Source: JAVVHH01 sp964613945 (lineage in GTDB: Bacteria; Pseudomonadota; Alphaproteobacteria; Acetobacterales; Acetobacteraceae). From it: DNA of 64,000 nucleotides. Each line of letters opens with the position of its first letter. The stretch's first letter is position 1. Under the pieces are notes generated by a model. It was given only the letters and a program-made list of their open reading frames with translations. It made no database searches and was not told the origin of the DNA. Position numbers and translations under genes: made by a program. The stretch is taken from positions 1 to 64,000 of the forward strand of contig CAZTJC010000012.1 in NCBI GenBank assembly GCA_964613945.1, in the 5' to 3' direction. Positions 34,140 through 42,382 of the stretch are shown one piece after another.

Positions 34140-35654
34140 TTATGACGCGTAGTTAACCATGATGGTTTTTTTGTGCATGAAGTGTTCCAGCATGGACTCC
34201 AGGCTGGCTTCCTTGCCCAGGCCGCTGCTCTTGACGCCGCCATAGGACAGGTTGGCCTGCACCACGAGGTTCTGGTTGATTTGCACCAGGCCGGCTTCCA
34301 GTCGGTTCGCCAGGTCCAAGCCGAGGGTCAGGTTGTTGGTCCACAACGATGCGGCCAGGCCGTAATCCGTGCCGTTGGCATCGGCCAACACCTTTTCGGC
34401 ATCGTCGAACGGGAACACCACGGTGACGGGGCCAAAGATCTCCTCCTGCACCAGGCGGCTCTCATTGGCGAGGTCGGTGAAGATGTAGGGCTGAATGAAC
34501 AGGCCCTTCTTGAGCGCGGGGTCCTCCGGCATGGCCGAGCAGGCGCGGCCGGTAGCGCCGCTGGTGGCCAGGCCTTCGTCGATGAAGCCCTTCACCTTGG
34601 CGAACTGTTCGTCGCTGATGATGGTGCCGATGTCGGTCTTCTCGTCGAGCGGGTCGCCCATGACCATGGCATCCACCTTGGCCGCCATGGCGTCCACGAA
34701 GCGCTGGTAGATCGGGCGTTCGACGTAGATGCGGCTGGCGGCGGTGCAGCTCTGGCCCTGACGGGTGAAGCGCATGGAGGTGATCGCGCCCATGACCGTC
34801 TTGTCGAAGTCGCAATCGGCGAACACGATCATCGGGCTCTTGCCGCCCAGTTCGAGCGTGACCGGAACGAGCTTCTCGGCCGCGCCCTTGGCGATGATGC
34901 GGCCGACCTCGACCGAGCCGGTGAACGTCACCTTCTTGACCAGCTTGTGCTGCACCAGCGGCCCGCCGCATTCGGGGCCGAAGCCGGACAGCATGTTGAA
35001 GCAGCCCGGCGGCAGCACGCGGTTCAGCAGTTCGCAGATGCGCAGCACGGTGAGCGGCGCTTCCTCGGCGGACTTCACCACCACGGTGTTGCCGGCGACC
35101 AGCGCGGGGGCGACCTTAAGTGCCATCAGCAGCATCGGCACGTTCCACGGGATGATTGCGCCAACGACGCCGAGCGGCTCGCGGACCGTCACGGACAGGA
35201 CGTTGGGCGCGAACGGCACGCTCTCGCCCTTCAGCTCGCCGCCTAGGCCGCCATACATCTCGAAGATGTCGGCGACGGCGCCGGCCTCGACGCGGCTTTC
35301 GGTGCGCAGCGCCTTGCCGGTTTCGAGGGCAATGAGGCGTGCGAGTTCTTCTTTGTGCTGGTTCAGCAGGGCGGCGCACTGGGAAACAAGGGCACCGCGC
35401 TTGCGCGACGGCATCTTGGCCCAGTCCTTCTGCGCGCGGTCCGCGTCCTGAACGGCGGCCTCGACGTCGGCGGCGTCACCCTCGGCGGCCTGGCCGATGA
35501 CCTCGCCGGTGGCCGGATTGACCACGTCGAAAGTCTTGCCTGAGCGTGCCGCAACAAAGCGGCCGGCGATGAAATGCTGTCCGGAGAGCGCCTTGGCAAG
35601 CGCCTTCTCGTCGAGGCTCGGCTCTGCTGGCGTGCGGTGCGGCTGATCAAGCAT
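34140..35654 (-). CDS. aldehyde dehydrogenase family protein
   Basis: 504 residues, full-length ALDH. GAIIPWNVPMLLMALKVAPAL (NAD-binding start), FTGSVEVGRII, catalytic Glu in LELGGKSP and catalytic Cys in RQGQSCTAASR are all seen. It oxidises an aldehyde to the acid with NAD(P)+. It resembles betaine-aldehyde or lactaldehyde-type enzymes, but the substrate is not clear. It is first in a three-gene minus-strand group with the pseudo-protease and the penicillin-acylase, and divergent from a CoA-transferase. Confidence 0.92.
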   Translation of the reverse strand: MLDQPHRTPAEPSLDEKALAKALSGQHFIAGRFVAARSGKTFDVVNPATGEVIGQAAEGDAADVEAAVQDADRAQKDWAKMPSRKRGALVSQCAALLNQHKEELARLIALETGKALRTESRVEAGAVADIFEMYGGLGGELKGESVPFAPNVLSVTVREPLGVVGAIIPWNVPMLLMALKVAPALVAGNTVVVKSAEEAPLTVLRICELLNRVLPPGCFNMLSGFGPECGGPLVQHKLVKKVTFTGSVEVGRIIAKGAAEKLVPVTLELGGKSPMIVFADCDFDKTVMGAITSMRFTRQGQSCTAASRIYVERPIYQRFVDAMAAKVDAMVMGDPLDEKTDIGTIISDEQFAKVKGFIDEGLATSGATGRACSAMPEDPALKKGLFIQPYIFTDLANESRLVQEEIFGPVTVVFPFDDAEKVLADANGTDYGLAASLWTNNLTLGLDLANRLEAGLVQINQNLVVQANLSYGGVKSSGLGKEASLESMLEHFMHKKTIMVNYAS

Positions 35655-35757
35655 CCGAATTGCCTCCCTGTGCGGCTAGGTTTACGTCTGTTGCCCTTTA
35701 ATGGGCTGTTCGTCGGTGCCGGACAAGGCCGAGACGACGTAGAGGAAGCGATCTGGG

Positions 35758-36966
35758 ATGAGCGAGAGAAGCGGACCGTTGACGGGCCTGACCGTGTTCG
35801 ACCTGACCCGGGTGCTGGCGGGGCCTACCTGCGTGCAGATGCTGGCCGATCTCGGCGCCGACGTCATCAAGGTCGAGAAGCCCGGCAGTGGCGACGACAC
35901 GCGCGGTTTCGCCCCACCGTTCATGCCCGGCACGAAGGAGAGCGCCTACTTTGTTGGCGTCAATCGCAACAAGCGCTCGGTGACGCTGGACATCGCCAAG
36001 CCGGAAGGGCAGGCGATCGCGCAGGAACTGGTCAAGCAGTGCGACATCCTGGTGGAGAACTTCAAGGTCGGCGCGCTGGCGCGGTACGGGCTCGGCTACG
36101 AGCAGCTGCACGCCTCGCAGCCGGGGCTGATCTACTGCAGCATCACCGGCTTCGGGCAGACGGGGCCGTATGCGCCGCGACCGGGCTATGACGGGCTGGT
36201 ACAGGCAATGGGCGGGGTGATGAGCCTGACCGGCGAGCCGGACGGGCTGCCGATGAAGGTGGGCATCCCGGTCGCCGACGTGTTCGCCGGGCTGTATGGC
36301 TGCATCGGCATTCTGGCGGCGCTGCGGCACAAGGAAGCCACCGGGCTGGGTCAGCAGATCGACATCGGCATGCTGGACACGCACGTGGCTTGGCTGGCCA
36401 ACCAAGGCATGAACTACCTGGCGACCGGGGAGAATCCCAAGCGGCTCGGCAACGACCACCCGAACATCGTGCCTTACCAGGTGTTCCCGACGGCGGACGG
36501 ACACATCGTGCTGTCGATCGGCAACGACCCGACATTCGCGCGGTTCTGCAAGGGATTCGGGCTCGATCACCTGCTGGGGGACGAGCGCTTCGCCACCAAC
36601 GCGGCGCGGGTGACCAACCGCAAGCTGGTGACCGACACGCTGACGCCGGTGCTGCAGGGGCAGCCGACCGACTGGTGGGTCGATCGGCTGGAGACGGCCA
36701 AGATCGGTTGCGGGCCGATCAACACGCTGGAGAAGGTGTTCGCCGACCCGCACGTGCAGGCGCGCGGCGTGGTGGTGGAGATGGCCCATCCATCCTCACC
36801 GGATGGCGTGAAGGTGATCGCCAACCCGGTGCGGCTGTCGGAGACTCCGGCGGACTACCATCTGCCGCCGCCGACGCTTGGCCAGCACACGGACGACGTA
36901 TTGGGCGAGCGGCTTGGCTTCTCGGCGGAGAAGCTGGCCCAACTACGCGGAGACGGCATCATCTGA
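35758..36966 (+). CDS. class III CoA-transferase (CaiB/BaiF family)
   Basis: 402 residues. GLTVFDLTRVLAGPTCVQML, GADVIKVEKPGSGDDTR, LVENFKVGAL and SITGFGQTGPYAPRPGYD (with the catalytic-type Asp in PGYD) are family hallmarks. It moves CoA between acids such as oxalate, formate, carnitine or succinyl derivatives. Divergent from the aldehyde dehydrogenase with about 100 nt between them; the two may serve one acid-degradation route. Its stop overlaps the next ATG (TGATG). Confidence 0.92.
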   Translation: MSERSGPLTGLTVFDLTRVLAGPTCVQMLADLGADVIKVEKPGSGDDTRGFAPPFMPGTKESAYFVGVNRNKRSVTLDIAKPEGQAIAQELVKQCDILVENFKVGALARYGLGYEQLHASQPGLIYCSITGFGQTGPYAPRPGYDGLVQAMGGVMSLTGEPDGLPMKVGIPVADVFAGLYGCIGILAALRHKEATGLGQQIDIGMLDTHVAWLANQGMNYLATGENPKRLGNDHPNIVPYQVFPTADGHIVLSIGNDPTFARFCKGFGLDHLLGDERFATNAARVTNRKLVTDTLTPVLQGQPTDWWVDRLETAKIGCGPINTLEKVFADPHVQARGVVVEMAHPSSPDGVKVIANPVRLSETPADYHLPPPTLGQHTDDVLGERLGFSAEKLAQLRGDGII

Positions 36967-37784
36967 TGCGTCGCCTGGCGCTCGCCCTGACCCTTGCGGT
37001 TGCCGCCTGTGCGGCGCCGCCGGCTGGTCAGGGAGAGACCAGGTCGCAACCCGGCATTGGGGCTGTCATAATTCCGGACGGCGCGGTGACGCTGCGGGCG
37101 CGGTTCGCGCAGCCCTCGGGAACGCCTAGGTCGCCATCGGTCGTCGCGTTGCACGGCTGCGGTGGACCCTGGCCGAGCCGGGATGGGCAGTGGGAGAGGT
37201 TGCTGACGGGAGCGGGGCATCAGGCGCTGTTCCCCGACAGCTTCGGTTCGCGCGGCCCGGGGTCACAATGCAAGGTGAGCCAGCGGACGATCTCGCCCAA
37301 CCGGGAACGGCGGGTGGATGTGGTGGCAGCCATTGATTGGTTGGCCGCGCAACCTGCCACGCCGGCAGGCGGAGTCGTGGTGATAGGTTGGTCGAATGGC
37401 GGCTCGACGGTGCTCGCGACGGCGGCGGAGGGCGTCACCACACCCGGCACCGTGCGCGGATTCATCGCGATGTATCCGGGATGCGGCGCCTATGCGCGGC
37501 GGACGGACTGGGCGCCATCAGCGCCGATACTGATCCTGATGGGCGAGACCGACGACTGGACGCCGGCCGAACCGTGCCAGGCGCTGGCGGCACGGTTCCC
37601 GGACCGGATCACGCTGGTGACGTATCCCGACACGTTTCACGATTTCGACGTGCCGGGTCATCCGGTGCGGGTCCGGTCCGGCCTGGCCTTCAGGGCCGGC
37701 CGGGGAGGGATGGCGCATACCGGGACGAACGAGACGTCCCGGGCCGACGCGATCGCGCGGGTGCTGGCTTTCCTGGACCGTTAG
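36966..37784 (+). CDS. dienelactone hydrolase-like alpha/beta hydrolase, lipoprotein
   Basis: 272 residues. A signal with lipobox (ALTLAVAAC, Cys14) leads into an alpha/beta-hydrolase fold: VVALHGCGGPW (oxyanion loop), nucleophile GWSNGGS, Asp in MGETDDWTP and His in DTFHDFDVPG. This is the dienelactone hydrolase family arrangement, but exported. Translation is coupled to the CoA-transferase (TGATG). Convergent with the MBL gene, with 4 nt of overlap at the stops. Confidence 0.85.
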   Translation: MRRLALALTLAVAACAAPPAGQGETRSQPGIGAVIIPDGAVTLRARFAQPSGTPRSPSVVALHGCGGPWPSRDGQWERLLTGAGHQALFPDSFGSRGPGSQCKVSQRTISPNRERRVDVVAAIDWLAAQPATPAGGVVVIGWSNGGSTVLATAAEGVTTPGTVRGFIAMYPGCGAYARRTDWAPSAPILILMGETDDWTPAEPCQALAARFPDRITLVTYPDTFHDFDVPGHPVRVRSGLAFRAGRGGMAHTGTNETSRADAIARVLAFLDR

Positions 37785-38473
37785 CGCGACTGCTCGAAGA
37801 CGAAGACCGGCGGCGGTCCCGACGCCAGCATGTCTGACGTCAGTTCCATTGAGGCGCCGCCCACCCGCTTGATCCGGGCGGGATGAAGACGATCAAGGAA
37901 GCGCTCGATCGGCTCGATCTTCAGCACGCCTTTGGGGCTGAAATAATGCATCGGGATGATCGCCTTGGGACCGATCGCCTCGATGGCATGGTCCAGGTCG
38001 TCGAGGGCGATGGTGGCGTGCTCTCCGGTCAGCGCCAGCAGCACGTCCACCTTGCCGCGGAGTTCTTCGAGTTGCGCGGGATCCACCGGGTTGCCGATGT
38101 CGCCCATGTGCAGGATGCTCATGCCCCCTAGCTCGAACAGGTACAGGGCATTGGCATCGGGATCGCGGCCAAGCTCCTTCTGGTAGTCGAAGGTCTTGCT
38201 CTCGTAGGCTGGAAAGGAGCGGATCGGCACACCGCAGGCTTCCGTGCCTTCCGGCGGCAGTTCCAGCGCATTGACGACGACCGGGTTGCCGCGGATGTGG
38301 CTGGGATCGGAGTGGAAGGCGTCGGTGGCGCTGCTCATGATGACGAGGTCGGCCGCTTCGTCGATCGGGTCGAAGCCGCTGTTGCCGGGGGCGGGGGTGT
38401 AAGGGTCAGTGACGACCGCGATGCCGTCCGCCTCGAAGCGGAAGCTGGCATGGGCGTAGAAGGTGATGCGCAT
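37781..38473 (-). CDS. MBL-fold (UlaG-like) protein with degenerate metal site
   Basis: 230 residues. MRITFYAHASFRFEADGIAV and VTDPYTP are the UlaG-type start. SILHMGDIGNP and MHYFSPKG match later metal-ligand blocks. The usual HxHxDH motif is replaced by MSSATDAFHSDP, so the classical binuclear site looks incomplete. I start at the ATG coupled to the preceding gene (TGATG); a longer frame to 38791 is a shadow of that gene. Confidence 0.8.
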   Translation of the reverse strand: MRITFYAHASFRFEADGIAVVTDPYTPAPGNSGFDPIDEAADLVIMSSATDAFHSDPSHIRGNPVVVNALELPPEGTEACGVPIRSFPAYESKTFDYQKELGRDPDANALYLFELGGMSILHMGDIGNPVDPAQLEELRGKVDVLLALTGEHATIALDDLDHAIEAIGPKAIIPMHYFSPKGVLKIEPIERFLDRLHPARIKRVGGASMELTSDMLASGPPPVFVFEQSR

Positions 38474-38763
38474 CAGGTCACCAGCTCGCCGACGAACAAG
38501 TCCCAGCTTTCGGTCAGCGCGCCCTGCTTTTCGCCGAACTCGACGAGGTGGGGCGATTGCATGTGCTGGTCCCACAGCTCCTTGCTGGCCCAGCTTTCGG
38601 TGAAGATGAAGACGCCGGGCTGCTCGTGGGAGCGGTGCAGCTCGTAGTTGATGCAGCCGGCTTCGGCGCGGGTCGGCGCGACGAGGGCTTTCAGCATCGG
38701 CAGCAACTCGTCTTCCTTGCCGGCCTTGGCGGTTAGTTTTGCGACAACGGTCAGCGGCTTCAC
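38473..38763 (-). CDS. antibiotic biosynthesis monooxygenase (ABM) family protein
   Basis: 96 residues, dimeric ferredoxin-like ABM fold: LTVVAKLTAKAGKEDELLPM, EAGCINYELHRSHEQPGVF and WASKELWDQHMQSPHL. Related to YgiN quinol monooxygenase. Starts at GTG 38763, supported by GGGAG 7 nt upstream. It overlaps the following MBL gene by 1 nt, so the two proteins are made together. Confidence 0.85.
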   Translation of the reverse strand: MKPLTVVAKLTAKAGKEDELLPMLKALVAPTRAEAGCINYELHRSHEQPGVFIFTESWASKELWDQHMQSPHLVEFGEKQGALTESWDLFVGELVT

Positions 38764-38875
38764 GGCGTTCTCCCGGTTTTTCGTTATCCAACGCAGGACT
38801 CGGCTACTCGTCTCGACCCGCGCGGAGCCTACATGATAAAGCAACGCCGCCGCCCCGAGGAACCCCAGAGGCACC

Positions 38876-40180
38876 ATGAACGAGCAGACTGCATCCACCA
38901 TCTCCACCCGCTTCTTTGGCGCCTCGCTCGCCGAGACCGACCCGGCGCTCGCGGCGGCGATCCGCGGTGAACTGCATCGCCAGCAGGACGGGATCGAGCT
39001 GATCGCCAGCGAGAACATCGTTTCGGCCGCCGTGCTCGAGGCGCAGGGTTCGGTGCTCACCAATAAATACGCCGAGGGTTATCCGGGCCGGCGGTATTAC
39101 GGCGGCTGCGCCGAGGTCGACATCGCCGAGACGCTGGCGATCGACCGGGCCAAGCAGTTGTTCGAGTGCCAATACGCCAACGTGCAGCCGCATTCCGGCG
39201 CGCAGGCCAACCAGGCGGTGTTCCTGGCGCTGGTCAAGCCGGGTGACACCATCCTGGGCATGAGCCTGGCGGCCGGCGGACACCTGACGCACGGCGCGGC
39301 GCCGAACCTGTCGGGCAAGTGGTTCAACGCGATCCAGTACGGCGTACGCGCCGATAACGGTTTGTTGGATTACGACGAGCTCGAAAGCCTGGCGCGCGAG
39401 CACAAGCCGAAGCTGATCATTGCCGGCGGCTCGGCCTATCCGCGGGTGATCGACTTCGCGCGCTTCCGCCGGCTGGCCGACGAGGTCGGTGCGTTCTTCA
39501 TGGTGGACATGGCGCATTTCGCCGGCCTGGTAGCCGCGGGCGTGTACCCGTCGCCGCTGCCGCATGCCCACGTCGTGACCACCACGACGCACAAGACGCT
39601 GCGCGGTCCGCGCGGCGGCATGATCCTCAGCAACGACCTCGATCTCGGTAAGAAGTTCAACTCGGCGGTGTTCCCCGGGCTGCAGGGCGGGCCGCTGATG
39701 CACGTCATCGCCGGCAAGGCGGTGGCGTTCGGCGAGGCGCTGCGGCCGGAGTTCCGGGCCTATGCGCGCGCCGTGGTGGACAACGCCCAGGCACTGGCGG
39801 CGACGCTGGTCGAGCAGGGATGCGCGATCGTCAGCGGCGGCACGGACAGCCACCTGATGCTGGTGGACCTGCGCCCCAAGCGCACCACCGGCAAGGCGGC
39901 GGAGGCGAGCCTCGAGCGCGCCAACATGACCGCTAACAAGAACGCGATCCCGTTCGACCCGGAGAAACCGGCCATCACCTCGGGCATCCGGCTCGGCAGC
40001 CCGGCCGCCACCAGCCGCGGCTTCGGGGTCTCCGAGTTCCAGGAGATCGGGCGCATGATCGGCGAAGTGCTCGACGGTTTGGCCCGCTCCAACGGCGAGG
40101 GCAACGAGGAGATCGAGCAGGCGGTCAAGGCCAAGGTGCAGGCCATGTGCGCGCGCTTCCCGATCTACGGCAGCTTTTGA
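38876..40180 (+). CDS. glyA: serine hydroxymethyltransferase
   Basis: 434 residues, normal length. IELIASENIVS, NKYAEGYPGRRYYGGC and the PLP-lysine motif VVTTTTHKTLRGPRGG are all present. It converts serine and tetrahydrofolate to glycine and methylene-tetrahydrofolate in the cytoplasm, feeding one-carbon metabolism. It heads the nrdR-rib-nusB-thiL run. The 112 nt upstream show no recognisable glycine riboswitch. Confidence 0.97.
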   Translation: MNEQTASTISTRFFGASLAETDPALAAAIRGELHRQQDGIELIASENIVSAAVLEAQGSVLTNKYAEGYPGRRYYGGCAEVDIAETLAIDRAKQLFECQYANVQPHSGAQANQAVFLALVKPGDTILGMSLAAGGHLTHGAAPNLSGKWFNAIQYGVRADNGLLDYDELESLAREHKPKLIIAGGSAYPRVIDFARFRRLADEVGAFFMVDMAHFAGLVAAGVYPSPLPHAHVVTTTTHKTLRGPRGGMILSNDLDLGKKFNSAVFPGLQGGPLMHVIAGKAVAFGEALRPEFRAYARAVVDNAQALAATLVEQGCAIVSGGTDSHLMLVDLRPKRTTGKAAEASLERANMTANKNAIPFDPEKPAITSGIRLGSPAATSRGFGVSEFQEIGRMIGEVLDGLARSNGEGNEEIEQAVKAKVQAMCARFPIYGSF

Positions 40181-40205
40181 CCCGATCCCGCCAGCGGGAA
40201 AGCAA

Positions 40206-40221
40206 GCCCGCCATGGCGGGC
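40206..40221 (+). promoter_or_regulatory. perfect 16-bp palindrome upstream of nrdR
   Basis: GCCCGCCATGGCGGGC is a perfect dyad ending 6 nt before the nrdR ATG; a smaller inverted repeat CCCGC/GCGGG lies just before it (40187-40198). It may be an operator or an RNA hairpin covering the ribosome site. It is not an NrdR box. Confidence 0.5.
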
Positions 40222-40227
40222 CGTTGA

Positions 40228-40683
40228 ATGCGCTGCCCGTTCTGTGGACACGAGGACACGCAGGTCAAGGATAGCCGGCCCGCCGACGACAACGTGGCGA
40301 TTCGGCGTCGTCGGTCCTGCGGCCATTGCGGGCAGCGTTTCACCACTGTCGAGCGGGTGCAGTTGCGCGAGCTGATCGTCGCCAAGGCGGATGGCCGCCG
40401 GGTGCCGTTCGATCGTGACAAGCTGGCCCGCTCGGTGCGGATCGCGCTCCGCAAGCGGCCGGTAGAGGACGATCGGATCGAGCAGATGGTCAACGGCATC
40501 GTCCGGCAGCTCGAGGCGTCCGGCGACGGCGAGGTGGCGAGCCATCGCATCGGCGAACACGTGATGGCAACGCTCAAGGAAGTGGACGCCGTCGCCTATG
40601 TCCGTTTCGCCAGCGTTTATCGGGACTTCCGCGAGGCGCGCGACTTCGAGGCCTTTCTGGGATCGCTCGACCAACCTACATAA
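40228..40683 (+). CDS. nrdR: transcriptional repressor NrdR
   Basis: 151 residues. N-terminal zinc ribbon MRCPFCGHEDTQVKDSRPADD ... CGHCGQRFTTVER (four Cys in two CxxC pairs) and an ATP-cone (VPFDRDKLARSVRIALRKRP). NrdR senses (d)ATP and represses ribonucleotide reductase genes. It lies between glyA and ribD, its usual place in Alphaproteobacteria; 6 nt separate it from ribD. Confidence 0.96.
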   Translation: MRCPFCGHEDTQVKDSRPADDNVAIRRRRSCGHCGQRFTTVERVQLRELIVAKADGRRVPFDRDKLARSVRIALRKRPVEDDRIEQMVNGIVRQLEASGDGEVASHRIGEHVMATLKEVDAVAYVRFASVYRDFREARDFEAFLGSLDQPT

Positions 40684-40689
40684 GCGCCG

Positions 40690-41781
40690 ATGCAAGATGC
40701 CGAGCACATGCGGGCGGCGCTCGCCCTGGCCCGGCGCGGCCTCGGCAGCACCTGGCCCAACCCATCCGTCGGCTGCGTGCTGGTCCGTGACGGACGGGTA
40801 GTCGGGCGTGGAACGACGGCGCCCGGCGGCCGGCCGCATGCCGAGCGCGTGGCGCTCGACCGGGCCGGCGACGCTGCCCGTGGCGCCACGGCCTACGTCA
40901 CTCTCGAACCCTGCGCGCACCATGGCCAGACCCCACCCTGCGCCGAAGCGCTGATCGCGGCCGGCGTGAGCCGGGTCGTGGTGGCGTGCGGCGATCCGTA
41001 TCCGGCGGTGAACGGGGCCGGCGTCGCCATGCTCCGCGCCGCCGGGATCGAAGTGGTGACCGGCGTGCTGGAAGCGGAAGCGCTGGCGCAGCAGCAAGGC
41101 TTCCTGACTCGTGTCGGCCTGGGACGTCCGATGGTGACGCTGAAATTGGCGAGCACGCTCGACGGACGCATCGCCACGCGGACCGGCGAGAGCCAATGGA
41201 TCACTGGCGCGCCCGCGCGACGGGCGGCGCATGCCATGCGTGGCGAGCACGATGCGGTGATGGCCGGGGCCGGCACCGTGGCCGCCGATGACCCGGCGCT
41301 GACCTGCCGCATCCCCGGATTCCGCCGCGAGCGGGACCTGCGGGTTGTGGTCGATACGCGGCTGCGCACGCCACCGACGGCGCGGCTGGTTGCGACGGCG
41401 GCCGAGATACCGACATGGGTGCTGCATGGGCCACAGGCGGATGTCGCGCCCGCGGCGGCAATGCGGGACGCTGGGGTGAGGCTGATCGAGGTTGCGGCCG
41501 GGCCGGGCGGGGTGGATATGTTGGCCGGACTGCAGGCGTTGGGGCAGGCCGGGTTGACGCGGGTGCTGGTCGAGGGTGGCGCGCAGCTCGCGGGCTCGTT
41601 GCTCCAGGCCGGGTTGGTCGACCGGGTGGCGTGGTTCCATGCGCCCGCGGTGATGGGGAGCGATGGGCTGCCCGCGGCGGCGGCATTCGGTGTCGGGTCG
41701 CTGGACGCCATGCCGCGGTTCAGGCGCACCGGGCAGTGCACGCTAGGGGACGATATGCTGACGCTGTTTGCGAGGATCTGA
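40690..41781 (+). CDS. ribD: diaminohydroxyphosphoribosylaminopyrimidine deaminase / reductase
   Basis: 363 residues. The N-terminal deaminase keeps the zinc motif (GGRPHAERVAL and EPCAHHGQTPPCAEAL). The C-terminal reductase has LKLASTLDGRIATRTGESQWITG and LVEGGAQLAGSLLQAG. It performs the second and third steps of riboflavin synthesis. One nt separates it from ribE. Confidence 0.95.
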   Translation: MQDAEHMRAALALARRGLGSTWPNPSVGCVLVRDGRVVGRGTTAPGGRPHAERVALDRAGDAARGATAYVTLEPCAHHGQTPPCAEALIAAGVSRVVVACGDPYPAVNGAGVAMLRAAGIEVVTGVLEAEALAQQQGFLTRVGLGRPMVTLKLASTLDGRIATRTGESQWITGAPARRAAHAMRGEHDAVMAGAGTVAADDPALTCRIPGFRRERDLRVVVDTRLRTPPTARLVATAAEIPTWVLHGPQADVAPAAAMRDAGVRLIEVAAGPGGVDMLAGLQALGQAGLTRVLVEGGAQLAGSLLQAGLVDRVAWFHAPAVMGSDGLPAAAAFGVGSLDAMPRFRRTGQCTLGDDMLTLFARI

Positions 41782-41782
41782 G

Positions 41783-42382
41783 ATGTTCACCGGTATCATC
41801 ACCGCCGTCGGCGCCGTTCGCAGCCTGGCGCCGCTCGGCAACGGCGCAGACATGCGGCTCGTCATCCAGACGCCCTGGCCGGATGCCGCGACCATCCCGA
41901 TCGGCGCGTCGATCGCCTGCTCCGGCTGCTGCCTCACGGCGGTCGATGTCGGGCCGGACTGGTTCGCGGTCGAGGTCTCGGGCGAGACGCTATCCAAGAC
42001 CGGGTTGGGCGGCTGGGCCGAAGGCAGCCGGATGAACCTGGAACGCTCGCTGAAGGTAGGCGACGAGTTGGGCGGGCATTTCGTGTCCGGCCACGTCGAC
42101 GGGCAGGGCAAGGTGGTGTCGATTGTGGGGGAGAACGGCTCCTACCGGGTCAGCGTCGAGGTGCCGCGCGAGCTGGCGCGGTTCATCGCGCCCAAGGGTA
42201 GCGTCGCCATCGATGGCGTGTCGCTGACGGTTAACGAGGTGTCCGGCGCGACGTTCGGCGTCAACATCATCCCGCATACCTGGTCCGAAACCACGCTGGA
42301 AGGCTTGCGGGCGGGAGACGCGGTGCATATCGAGATCGACATGCTGGCCCGCTACGTGGCGCGGGCGTCTGAGGTCTCATGA
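41783..42382 (+). CDS. ribE: riboflavin synthase alpha subunit
   Basis: 199 residues, two repeated lumazine-binding domains. MFTGIITAVGAV at the start and the duplicated block GGHFVSGHVDGQG are diagnostic. It dismutates two 6,7-dimethyl-8-ribityllumazine molecules into riboflavin. Its stop overlaps the start of ribBA by 4 nt (ATGA). No FMN riboswitch was recognised in the cluster. Confidence 0.95.
   Translation: MFTGIITAVGAVRSLAPLGNGADMRLVIQTPWPDAATIPIGASIACSGCCLTAVDVGPDWFAVEVSGETLSKTGLGGWAEGSRMNLERSLKVGDELGGHFVSGHVDGQGKVVSIVGENGSYRVSVEVPRELARFIAPKGSVAIDGVSLTVNEVSGATFGVNIIPHTWSETTLEGLRAGDAVHIEIDMLARYVARASEVS

Noticed and set aside
38764..38875. Glycine riboswitch before glyA
   Set aside because: The 112-nt gap is too short for the tandem aptamer and no conserved core was recognised.
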